From Trichoderma breve (lineage: Eukaryota; Ascomycota; Sordariomycetes; Hypocreales; Hypocreaceae): a stretch of 64,000 nt of DNA. Below, in pieces: positions 45,701 to 55,130 of the stretch (position 1 is its first letter; the number at the start of each line of letters is the position of its first letter). The DNA lies in NCBI RefSeq assembly GCF_028502605.1, contig NC_079232.1:744001-808000 (forward strand). Direction: 5' to 3'. The notes beneath the pieces were generated by a model, which made no database searches, was not told the DNA's origin, and saw nothing but the letters and a program-made list of their open reading frames with translations. The position numbers were made by a program, and so were the translations under genes.

Positions 45701-47856
45701 CTCAGAGTCAGGAATGAGCCACAGTAGCCCAAAATATCTCCCCAGACCAATTCTAAAGACTGTCTTTGATCCTCAGAAGTATTGACAAGGGAATTGAATT
45801 CTGTTATGGTAAGAGGTCGGCGTGAGACAGTAGCAATAGCAAGGATTTTTCTTCCTTGGCCTGGTATACCGGGGTTACACACTTTAGTGATCATTCGCCC
45901 ATATAAACTGTTAAGTTCTGCAGGATACTCGGATGACTTTGGCAGAGGATCGGAACGAGGAGCTCCCTTAAGTTGTGCGCAAACCAAGGCAACCCAGAGA
46001 AATGTACCATTTGCGTTTTCATGGAGATATCTTTTAACCTTGGCTTCCTGATCTTTTGTATATTCCTTTAGTGTAGAAAGCGCCTGCACTTGATGGTCGA
46101 CGTAATCTTCGATTGCCTTGGATACTGAATCGGCGTTGAGTTCGAGGCTTATAGCGCGTCTGTTTTTGGCTGTTGCCAATACGTCTATGATATCCTGTTC
46201 GTTGCGACTTGATAACAGCCATTTTGCTTTTGAAGAGGACGAGGATAAGTCTTTCGCTATTAAATCAAGAAGCTGTGACAGATTTGTCTTGCATTCATCG
46301 AGTGCGTCGATGATGATGGTTAGACTTTCTAAATTAGGGTCATTGATAAGGTTCAAGAATATTTCCGATAGGGAATACCAGGAGTTCGTATCCTCGAATA
46401 GCTTTTTTCCTGCCTTCTCATATCCATCTCTCATGTGTGAGAAGAGTACAGGTTGTCGGCCGATGATTGTGTGTAACAAGCCACGCAGGATTGATGTCGC
46501 ATTATCAAGACGAGAATCTGTTGCCTGGCATAAAAAGTGACAGACATTTCTAGTCGGCCTGTCTTTCTTTAATTCATCAATTATGCCACATAATAGCATT
46601 GTCTTTCCTTTTCCAGGGTCACCTTTGATCCACAGTAGACGGGATTCGGCATTGTCACGCCACTGAAGATAATTCTCATTTGTGAGAATCCAATTGTACG
46701 CCTTCTCAAACAATCCACCTTTTGTGCTTTCAATACGTAATTTATCAACCTCGGGATCTGTTATGAATAAATCTTTGAGGCAAGCATCGTATACTTGGCG
46801 ATTCCGCATGATGTGAGTTTTGTCTGTAGAAGGGTAACGCTCAATTAGTGCTCTCGTGGTTGATGCAGCCGTTGCAGCGGCAAAATTTTGCCAATTATTC
46901 CAATTACTGTTCTTATGGCCGTCTCCGTAGCCGCTTACGCCTTTGACAATGACGCAGGGCAACTCATCCCAAGCTCCGGCACTTCCAGTTTCAAGAGCTA
47001 TAATGTCTAGCTCTCGAGCGATCTGGTCACGATATATTCCTGACATGGAAATTGTGTCTCCAGACCCGATTCTTCCGAAGAATACAAACCATCCTTGGTT
47101 GACTTGCAACCGTTTCGTATCTTCAAAGCGCTGCCGAGGTAGCTGGCGATTGTAGTCACAACCAGTCTCTTTGCATGATAAGTCTTTGGATGGGTCATCC
47201 GTGCATGCACATTTCGTTGAATGATGGCACTTGTGATGGTATGTAGGCTCGAAAAGAATGTCGTTGGCTGAGCCGGGATACTCGTAAATCACTCTATTGA
47301 CAGCATCCTTCTGAATCCGCGCTAGATGAGCCGCCGCTCTCTTCTCCAAAGCCTTGCGGTGTGGCCTAGTGCTCATAGCGGCGATGAAATTTCGAACATC
47401 TCTAGATGGCCTACCAAGGCTGTCTTCAACGGCCGTCTTGATCGCAAGTTTGTCGGAGTAGAGGCGGCCGAGGTCATATTGAACGATACTCTTACTGACG
47501 ACGACGTCCCCTAGCGCAAGCTCCCCGTCTTCTCCCCTTGTGCCTGGGACGCCATCGCAGATTCCGGTGATAAAGATGAGCTTGAGGTCGTGATAACTTG
47601 AGCGAAGGCTGGCTGCTGCTGCTGCTGCCGAAGCCTTGCCCCTATCGCTGAGCATCAAGATAACAACATTGAAAGATCCAATGCGACCTGTGACATAGAA
47701 GTTGAAGTCTCCGTCGACTCTGCCAAATGTATATCCTTCAGCGTCCCAGCAATCATCTAAAAGAAGGCATATAGCAGTGTAGTCCAGATCTGTTGAGCAA
47801 AGTATTCCAATTTCAAAGTCGCTACGACTGATTGGAGCCCGGCTAAATGTTGCCAT
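42774..47856 (-). CDS. NLR/STAND protein: PNP_UDP - NACHT - WD40
   Basis: Exons 47856-45268 and 45212-42774 (minus strand) join in phase 0 across a 55-base intron (GTAAGT..TTTAG) to give 1675 residues. The frame opens at a TTG (47868), but the first ATG is 47856 (AAGATGG). Residues 16-340 form a nucleoside phosphorylase-like effector domain (FEIGILCSTD, FITGICDG, LALGDVVVSKSIVQYDLG). A NACHT NTPase follows: Walker A GDPGKGKT at 412-419 and Walker B LTIIIDALDEC at 512-522. The C-terminal half carries WD40 repeats, the first canonical (HTDTINSIDVS, ending DKTIKIWE), later ones diverged. Such proteins act in fungal recognition and incompatibility, with WD40 as sensor. Two signature residues of the phosphorylase site are replaced (Gly291, Gly309). 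Codon use is more A/T-rich than in the conserved genes nearby. The trigger is unknown. Confidence 0.92.
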
Positions 47857-48535
47857 CTTCTTTAGCAAAGTAAAGAAGAAGAAAATGATAACGCAGCTTG
47901 ACTAAAGTATAGTCGCTGCCTGTTGATATTTAAAATCATGGTACCATTAGCCCCGCAAATATAGAGAAGAAACAAATCAAGCATGCCACAAACTTATCAT
48001 TATATGTATCTTACTTGCATGCATTGATACCCAATCAACGCCCTGCTAGTTGCCTACCCTGATGCACGCGTGTGATTCGATGGGATTGCAAAGCAGTGGT
48101 TTAATTATTTCATGTACATAATTGTCTCCAACTACAGCTACAAAATCACGCAGAAATATTGTAATATCGCTTTTCTCTCAATATCTATGCTAACAGAGAA
48201 GATTTCTTCTACATCTTTTAGTAGTATAACTAATTAGGCAAAAGTGCAGAAACGAATCATCACCAGTTCATTGGTGGAAGTTAGTGGATGCTTGCATGGT
48301 ACCCCTGGAACTGGTCACGTTCCAAAATCTCAATACATGTATATACATGCTGCAGCGCGACAGGAGGCTTTTGTTCATACACATTCTCAACTTAATGCAG
48401 GAAGACCAGTATTTAGTCCCTCATCTCTTGCTCTAGCCTATCCGCTTGAAGACTGCTTTCTGCCTTCTCTTGGTTTGAGTCAGGATGCCGGGGCCGGCCT
48501 AAGGCCATGGGGCTGGCTTTGGAAAAGTCCAGGAT
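47857..48535. other. Intergenic region between NLR and Zn2Cys6 regulator
   Basis: About 680 bases, A/T-rich, with no supported gene. It should hold the NLR promoter (minus strand) and the 3' flank of the regulator gene. Confidence 0.5.
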
Positions 48536-50405
48536 TCATGTAGAAAGTATCAACTTATAATCGGTAACTTTGTCTAGACCAAATCTCAAATCAGATGCTG
48601 CTGATACCAACTTGGCTTTTTTAGCCTCCAGGATATTCAGTAACACAGCTAGGTGTCTCATGTTAGACTTAAATGGATGGTTATACTGATTCTGATAACG
48701 GCTTACTTGAGAGGTGCCAACGCGGTTGCATAATATGTAAGATGCCCGTGAGGGTTTCGATCTTATCTTTGGTGTCTGCATCGGGATCCCCAAACCCAAC
48801 CATTATGAACTGGGCCGTGGTTTGGTATATCATTTGCCGAAACAATGTCGAGAGTTCGCCTGCGACCCTCGAAATAGGTGGATCTACACAGCCCACATCT
48901 GGGTCTTTGGCCATGATAGAGATGGCTTCACAGGCAGATTTGGTCTCGTAAAAGATGGTGCTGCGTATTTCTTGTGCTGTTGCGGCGCCAACTTGTTTCC
49001 AGTGATGATCCTGAAGCAAGAAGAGAGCACTGGAAATATTAGCCTAAGCTGACATCGACAAGGCTCTCTTTCTTTCTCTGCTGCTTACATGTAGCAAATT
49101 GCAGATGCGGGACAGTACTGTAATTTCCGGACTGCGGTCCATTTTTCGACCATCTGTACATATGCGTGTAGCGTACGGCGCAGTTGTGCTGTATGTTCTT
49201 CGAAGCGGACGGCCTGACTCCCTCCATATGGTGAAGGAAATGATGAAATGGATTTGATTGTCTGACCGAGCAAATAGGTTGCTTGAGCAAGACCACCAAA
49301 GAGGCTCGTTTTTTGATTGAATCCAGCAGATATCGTGATAGCGTCTTCCGGCCGAAACGTCTATGAAATGTCAACCAACCACACCATTGGCTATCACGAT
49401 CCAGGTAAGCGGCTTACACCATCGTTAAATTCCCTGTCATTTATGGGCAGAAAACTGTCAAAGGTTGGATCCTCTGTTGCCAAAGGTCGGCCCGGGTCTC
49501 CTATATTCAAGAGTCTTTAAACACTTTTAGTTGGATCACCACCAAATGTAGCATCACTTGACTCACCGATCCAGCATCAAGACAGCCCACCAGACACGTC
49601 TTTGCTCTTCGATCTCGACCCCTGAAAGCCCAGTTTTACCATCCCCAACCTGACATGTCATCAATTTATTCAGGCCCAAGGCAGTCCCATACCTAGCGCA
49701 AGTACCCACACTCAGGTATGCAGAGGGATAAATAGCCTGGTCGATCTCATAGATTGCAATGAATACTGCAGCCTGGAGAATATGCACGGACATCGGAGCA
49801 GTAGCCTCTACGTCCGCGTAAAATGTCTTTACCAACTGATATAGTGGCCATCGGGCATCATTACCATTCTCAGAGGCTGGTGCGCAGTAAAGCTTCATCG
49901 TCAGAGCCAAGAGGATGAGGCCTCGCCGGTAGGGAGAAATCGGGTTAAGTGCATCAGCATAGAACCGTTTCCTGCAAACAATAGGCATCCAGAGAGATGT
50001 CGCCTGGAAAAACTTTGCTCCTATTTCATATATCTGATCGGGTTGACCGACATGGGCTGCGATACTGCTGGGAATGGAGTCATCTTCAGAAGGCGGCCCG
50101 AGTGAAGCATCGTGATAGACACTGGGCTCAATGAAGCGTATAGCGGTAGTAACATGCGGTTTCCTATAGTGCCGAGCGATAGTCGCGTCACTAGGACTTA
50201 GGGGAATTGTCTTTGTCCCTTCTGCTTTCTGAGTATCTTGAGTCAAGGCAGGTATCTGACCACGGCGACGTGGATAGGTACAAGGGGTGCTCCGGCGAAT
50301 ACATAACTTGCAAGCCGGTAGGGTCTTATCGCAGCGTCTTTTGTGTTGTCGGCAATATAAACACGCGTATTGCGCACAAATGGAATACGGCTGGGGAGAG
50401 TCCAT
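48536..50405 (-). CDS. Zn2Cys6 transcription factor, five exons
   Basis: Exons on the minus strand are 50405-49567, 49514-49418, 49360-49089, 49029-48707 and 48648-48536. Introns are 52-59 bases and the joined frame encodes 547 residues. The zinc cluster uses Cys 15, 18, 25, 32, 35 and 42 with basic CRQHKRRC spacing. The fungal-specific transcription factor domain follows, with the EEQRRVWWAVLMLDR motif at about 266-280. After splicing it continues into LLNIGDPGRPLA and LPINDREF, as expected. Exon 1 alone reads as a truncated protein, so an unspliced reading would miss half the gene. It lies head to head with the GST gene, and its promoter carries CGG palindromes suited to this protein class. 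Likely a pathway-specific regulator; autoregulation is an inference. Splice choices at introns 1 and 3 were made by frame and family fit. Confidence 0.85.
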
Positions 50406-50494
50406 TGAGAAGCATCTCCGTCGATCCTAAGACCGAATAGTGAGAAGTCAGGCGCGCAATAGGTTGGGGGAAGCGGGCGACCTACACCGTACTT

Positions 50495-50520
50495 ATGCGG
50501 CATTGCCGCATCGGAGTCCG
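50495..50520. promoter_or_regulatory. Paired CGG palindromes before the Zn2Cys6 regulator
   Basis: ATGCGGC-ATT-GCCGCAT (50495-50511) is a perfect 17-base inverted repeat and reads as CGG-N5-CCG. Immediately after it, CGG-AGT-CCG (50512-50520) is a second inverted pair with a 3-base spacer. Inverted CGG triplets are the known target class of dimeric Zn2Cys6 proteins. The sites lie about 90-115 bases upstream of the regulator's ATG. Confidence 0.6.
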
Positions 50521-51652
50521 ACTCTCCCGCTAAACTCGGCCGCAGCAGGCGCTTGAGAGAACATTCAATGCCCACCTGAATTCAACGGAGCATGGTCTGA
50601 CCAGGACTTATCGTCTCCATAAGATGACCTATAACTGCTTATGTTGCTGATCTAGTTGTCTAGACTAGATCCGCCGCCGTAAGCACTGGCGCCAGAATCG
50701 AGACTCCATCATTCTCCAGCTCTCGAAGATGACTCAAAAGACGCTTTTGTATGTGACTTGCCATTGAGCTCTAAACGTCATCATTTCTCGGGCTCATTTG
50801 AACTCCAATATACTGCCGACTCGTATCAGTTAAGTTGTGACAGTGATCCGCGAAGTGTACCTAACAGTCTTATAGGGATGGCTAAGACTAGGAGAGTTCA
50901 TACTGTGTGCGACCCACTGTGAGCAGCCTTGTGGATCGTGTTTCGCGAGACATTCACTGCTTCTACATCGAGACGCAATGTTAAATGGTCACAGGATGCA
51001 CTAATAGGGAAGAAGCTCCAATATCAATGGTTGCAGATTTTAGCAAGAGAAATTATATATGCGTACCAACTTGGTCTAGGGCGAGCACATAGGTGTTTTT
51101 AGTCATAATGAGAGCTCCATAGCTTGAAATAAAGCTCTTTGCATATCTAGCTGTTCATGACAGCGATCTCCGTAGCCTGCTTACGCCTCAAGATAGCTAG
51201 GCCTCTTTTTCGTATTCTAATAGTGTAGCATCTACTCTGTAGCCCATTGATCAGACACTGTGCAAAGCAACGTGTGACATTCCGCCTAGTAAAATCCTTA
51301 CACTCGAATACATGCAATGAGGTAAAAGGCAGCGTGGGTTTAAATTTTAATCTCAGTAAAACTATTGTCGATCTGCCAAGCTAAAATATAGTTTACAGAG
51401 TAACGAATAGGGAGAGGATTTTCATGAGTTAAGGAAACTGATCTAATAACATCCCAAAGAATTCCTCCAATAAAATCGAACCAGTCTACCTGGGTAAGTT
51501 CGGATAGACATCCTCAATCTCCAACAACTAGAGTAGTATATTATCCTATTCGCCTGCCCTACGCTAAGTCGGAGTAGTACTGTAGTTATATGTACTTTCA
51601 GGCATTTAAATTGCGTCCTCTACTAGTGATGCCTTGAGAGATTAACCGAACT

Positions 51653-51667
51653 TGCGGAAGGGCCGCA
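51653..51667. promoter_or_regulatory. TGCGG-N5-CCGCA palindrome before the GST gene
   Basis: TGCGG-AAGGG-CCGCA has the same ten fixed bases and spacer length as the palindrome before the divergent regulator gene. It lies about 325 bases upstream of the GST ATG. A second inverted pair overlaps its end: ACTCCGC at 51667-51673 and GCGGAGT at 51695-51701. ACGGCCGT is at 51739-51746. Confidence 0.6.
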
Positions 51668-51915
51668 CTCCGCCCCGGATGACCGAGGCGAACAGCGGAG
51701 TAGGAGCAAACCCGGAACCACGCTTATGGGGTTGGGCTACGGCCGTGCCCCAGCTGCCCTTCGTATTGTATCAAGTTTGATGCTCGTTGGCCGGGAAGAG
51801 ATTATAAGATTTCTGTGATTCACCATAGCCTACCTATTCTTAGTACTCATAGGAAACGTAAGATTCACTCTCGAGGAAGTGGCCCGCCGACTCAAGTCTT
51901 ACAGCTTCAAACACT

Positions 51916-51922
51916 TATAAAA
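51916..51922 (+). promoter_or_regulatory. TATA box of the GST gene
   Basis: TATAAAA stands 69-75 bases before the ATG and is followed by a C/A-rich leader (CAACCACACCAAGC), the usual arrangement for a well-expressed inducible mould gene. Confidence 0.6.
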
Positions 51923-51990
51923 GCCAACTCAACCACCGTAGACTGTCCTCAACCACACCAAGCAAAATAAAATACCAATTAGTTGAGAGC

Positions 51991-52834
51991 ATGGCTCAGG
52001 TGATTCTTTACGATAATCCTAGTCGTTTTGGGACCGGGACATGTTGGTCACCCAATGTATGGAAGAGTGAGTATCAGTTGCCTCCAAGTGATAGTAGAAG
52101 TTAACCACTAATTATCAACCTTAGCACGACTCCTTCTTAATTTTAAGGAAATAGACTACAAGACTGAATGGTTGCATGGGCCAGACATCGCGCCAACCCT
52201 CAGATCGTTGTGAGTCACGCCGTGTGGATGGTATACATGTTTAAGAAACTCATGAATATATAGTGGAATTACGGCTCATATTCCAGGAACTCAGTTGGCC
52301 GATTATACCATACCCGCGGTTCGCCTCCCAGATGGCTCTTATGTCATGGAATCATTGAGTATAGCGCAGAAGCTAGAGGCTCTCAAGCCAGAGCCCAGTG
52401 CCCAGGTTGATCACCCAGTGGCAAAGGAAGTTGCGCAGAGCCGTCAGCGTCTAATTATATGCCTTGCTCCTGTGCTTGATCCTAGAATGCCACGGGAATG
52501 CTTATCGGGCCCTACTATTGCATTTCATCGACAAACACGAAAGAAATTCTACGGTATGACCCTCGAAGAGCTAGAGGATGGGTTTGGAGGGCGAGAAGCG
52601 TGGGTCAAAGCCCAACCATTGCTAGATGAGCTTGCTGGGATTTTGAAGAGGCAGGATGGGCCTTTTTGTTTGGGGGGAGAGACGCCGAGTTACGCAGATT
52701 TCATCATTGTGGCCTTTTTGGAATGGTGTCGATGCCTTCAAGGCGGCGCTTTCGAGCGAATTGTTGGCAATGAGAAAGCATACCATGATGTCTATATGGC
52801 TTGCCGACCTTGGCTGCAGCGAAATGACCACTGA
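51991..52834 (+). CDS. Glutathione S-transferase, UstS-like
   Basis: Exons 51991-52066, 52125-52209 and 52264-52834 give 243 residues; the 58- and 54-base introns join in frame. The N-terminal thioredoxin-like half has the CWSPNVWKTRLLLNFK motif and the ESLSIAQKLE segment that binds the gamma-glutamyl part of glutathione. The C-terminal half is the helical GST domain with the late PSYADFIIVAFLEW motif. The CWSPN.WK.R signature is that of the UstS-like fungal subgroup; UstS itself sits in the ustiloxin gene cluster. Such enzymes are linked to conjugation, ether cleavage or tailoring of metabolites. It is divergent from a Zn2Cys6 regulator, and both promoters share one palindrome, so joint control is likely. 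The substrate is unknown. Confidence 0.9.
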
Positions 52835-53615
52835 GAGCTACCTCTAGACTCTCCTCGACTTATTACTCAACATAGAATGGTTACGACTGTTGGGTCTGCA
52901 TAATAAGCAACTACAGAAAGAAAAATATACATGTTTCCGGTCTATCAATCAAATCTACTGAACAAGATCGCCGACGAGGATATTGAGTACACTTGATAGA
53001 CTCGGCTACCAAGCAATCGAGTACCTAGCTACCTGAGTGCAAGTGTCACTTTATATACACTCGTTAGAATAGCACAGATTGCCAGTGGTTAATACGGCGT
53101 TCCTGTTATGGAGCTGAGAAAAAGTTTATCTTATAAAGGGGACTCAGTGATCTTCCATATCATTTGTGTATGAATAGGGGCTGTAGCTGAGGCATACCAC
53201 CGCTCTGTGAACAAGCTTCTAACCGGATTAGTAGCTGCGGGCACGGGCTACACTCTTCCAAAGGGGGTTGTAATAGGAGGTCCGAAGGTCAGGTGAAAAG
53301 TGTAAACAATTTTGTTGTAGTTAGAAAGAGTTGGGTTAAAATGTCTCATGATTAGGTGCTTTTTCATTGTGTTCAGCCGTAGTAGTTGTAGTATTGAGCT
53401 GATGATGTCCTAGTGTCTTGGAATACAGGCAGCTAAAACAGCGGTGCCCCGATTATCTCACAGCACGAGTAAAGCGAAGATGCTTAGCGCGGGGTTCTGA
53501 GAAGCTCACTCAGCCTGGACAAGCCACTGTATCGAAGCTTTGATATCTCAACATTGAACTTCTTGCTACCTCAAGCACTCATTCCAAATGAAGTCTTCTT
53601 GAGCATCACAGAGAA
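52835..53615. other. Intergenic region at the right edge of the accessory island
   Basis: About 780 bases with no supported gene, A/T-rich in its first half. It holds the GST 3' flank and the Ten1 promoter. Confidence 0.5.
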
Positions 53616-54035
53616 ATGTCGTGGGGGCCCGTCCCTTCTCAGCTACGTCTGCTCTCCCAGCTGAAAGATGCGCCTGTCGGTGATAAAGTGAGATTCTTAG
53701 GATGGTATGTCAGAATCTCTTCCCCCCTTTGGCCCCTCCAATGCTTAAGCCTGCGCGACAGCGTCATTTCATACGACAGCGCAACAGCATGCCTCAACCT
53801 AGGTCACATGTACCCGCCCGGCACTAACGAGACTGTGCGGGTAAATATTGAGCTGGTTCTTGAGACGATTCAGTCAGGAGTAACACAAGTTGGGCAATGG
53901 GTCAATGTTGTGGGGTACATTGTCGAGGGCAGTGAGTCGCTTGTGCATGTCCAGGCCCTGTTGCTGTGGCCGACGGGCCCGTTGGATATTGGCAGATACG
54001 AAAAGAGCCTGCAGGAACAGATGGCAGGGTCCTGA
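53616..54035 (+). CDS. ten1: CST complex subunit Ten1
   Basis: Preferred exons are 53616-53704 and 53750-54035, giving 124 residues. The whole protein looks like one OB fold of the fungal Ten1 family: the MSWGPVPSQLRLLSQL opening, a KVRFLG strand, a CLNLGHMYPPGT turn, then QWVNVVGYI and VHVQALLLWPTGPLD near the end. Ten1 joins Stn1 and Cdc13/Ctc1 to protect telomere ends and help polymerase alpha fill in the C-strand. The intron is 45 bases (GTATGT..TTAAG), a multiple of three, so the unspliced frame also stays open (139 residues). I prefer splicing because the retained sequence inserts 15 residues between two expected strands and restores no family motif. The acceptor and branch site are weak. 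Confidence 0.8.
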   Translation: MSWGPVPSQLRLLSQLKDAPVGDKVRFLGWYVRISSPLWPLQCLSLRDSVISYDSATACLNLGHMYPPGTNETVRVNIELVLETIQSGVTQVGQWVNVVGYIVEGSESLVHVQALLLWPTGPLDIGRYEKSLQEQMAGS

Positions 54036-55130
54036 CGGGGGGCCTCCATTTTATTTGAACACTCACGATGATGGATGGGGGAAGCCTTGATACGTCAGGC
54101 ATTTAAGCTCTTAGTGTGCATTGACGTGGATGGACTCTGATACGTTGACAGCAAACTCGAAACAAAACAATGACATAGACTCCAGTGTTGACGGCATAGA
54201 GGAGAAGCCGCGCCACGAGGCAGTGGGGCGCATAAGCACATATACTCTGTGTGATTCCTCAAAACATACTATTAGAGTCTAGATCGTGATCAATATTTAC
54301 AAGTAAAGAGTAATGGTTGTTGACATCCAGGGGAGTCAATCAAAGTGAAGCCCCTAAATGTGCCCCATGGAGGGGGGAGCAAAGAAGCTTCCAGTGTCTG
54401 TCCCCTAATCCCACCATCAGTCAGCGATAAAGCTCGCAGTAAAAAAACAGCGGCTAATCTGCGGGGCCACCTGCGTTCACAAGCTTAGACCGCAAACTCG
54501 CTCCCCTGGCCGTAGGAGTACATGTGCATGCACCCAGACACTCTCCGCTCCAATCAAGAGAAGAGAGAAGAGGGCCGCTCCGCCGCAAGGAGGTTCAACA
54601 TCAGCGCGACCGCGTTTCTTTTCTCCTGGCGACACTTTCCTTCGACTCTCCCGCTGCTTGGAGTGAGAGGCTGTTTGTACCGATCAACAGACGCTTCTGG
54701 TGGCCGCCCAACGACCGCAAAGGCTCAACGCATCCACGAAGCAAAGCGGCCTTGCGCTATCGAGTCGGCGCAACCTTACAAAAGAACTGTAAGCTTGGCT
54801 TGAGCCTTGCGACCGCCGCTTGCGAACGCTCGACCTCGGGAAAATCGGGGCTCCCGCTGCCGCCAACGAGAGGCGACAAAGAAGCTACAGCTACAGCTTG
54901 AGCATGGACAGGAAGCCTTGACGCTCGTCTCGCCTTTTCCTGTTCCTCTGCCCTTGTTTTCCGCTGTTTTTCTTTCTTTTTCTCTTGCAAACACATGGGG
55001 GCGCTGTTCCGCTAGCTTCTCCTCATAGTATCGCTTGGACGATTCAACTCACCGACTCGGGCGCATTGCCAACAAAACCGCGCGGCCGCCGAGGGGACCA
55101 ACCTAGGTCCCCGCATCCGTTCGAGCAGTC
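54036..55130. other. Promoter and leader of the kinesin gene
   Basis: About 1.1 kb with no supported gene. Short frames at 54.5-55.0 kb occur on both strands but are unrecognised. The pyrimidine-rich part around 54930-54990 and the GC-rich part up to 55130 suit a long 5' leader; several upstream ATGs exist. Confidence 0.5.

Larger units (their letters stand above)
50406..51990. promoter_or_regulatory. Shared divergent promoter of regulator and GST genes
   Basis: This 1.6 kb region separates the ATGs of two head-to-head genes. No gene is seen inside it; it is A/T-rich in the middle (51.0-51.6 kb) with G/C-rich patches at both functional ends. It carries two TGCGG-N5-CCGCA palindromes, further CGG/CCG triplets, and a TATA box before the GST gene. 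Confidence 0.6.

Noticed and set aside
49563..50405. Truncated Zn2Cys6 pseudogene of 280 codons
   Set aside because: The stop lies inside an intron; four further exons with good splice sites restore the rest of the domain.
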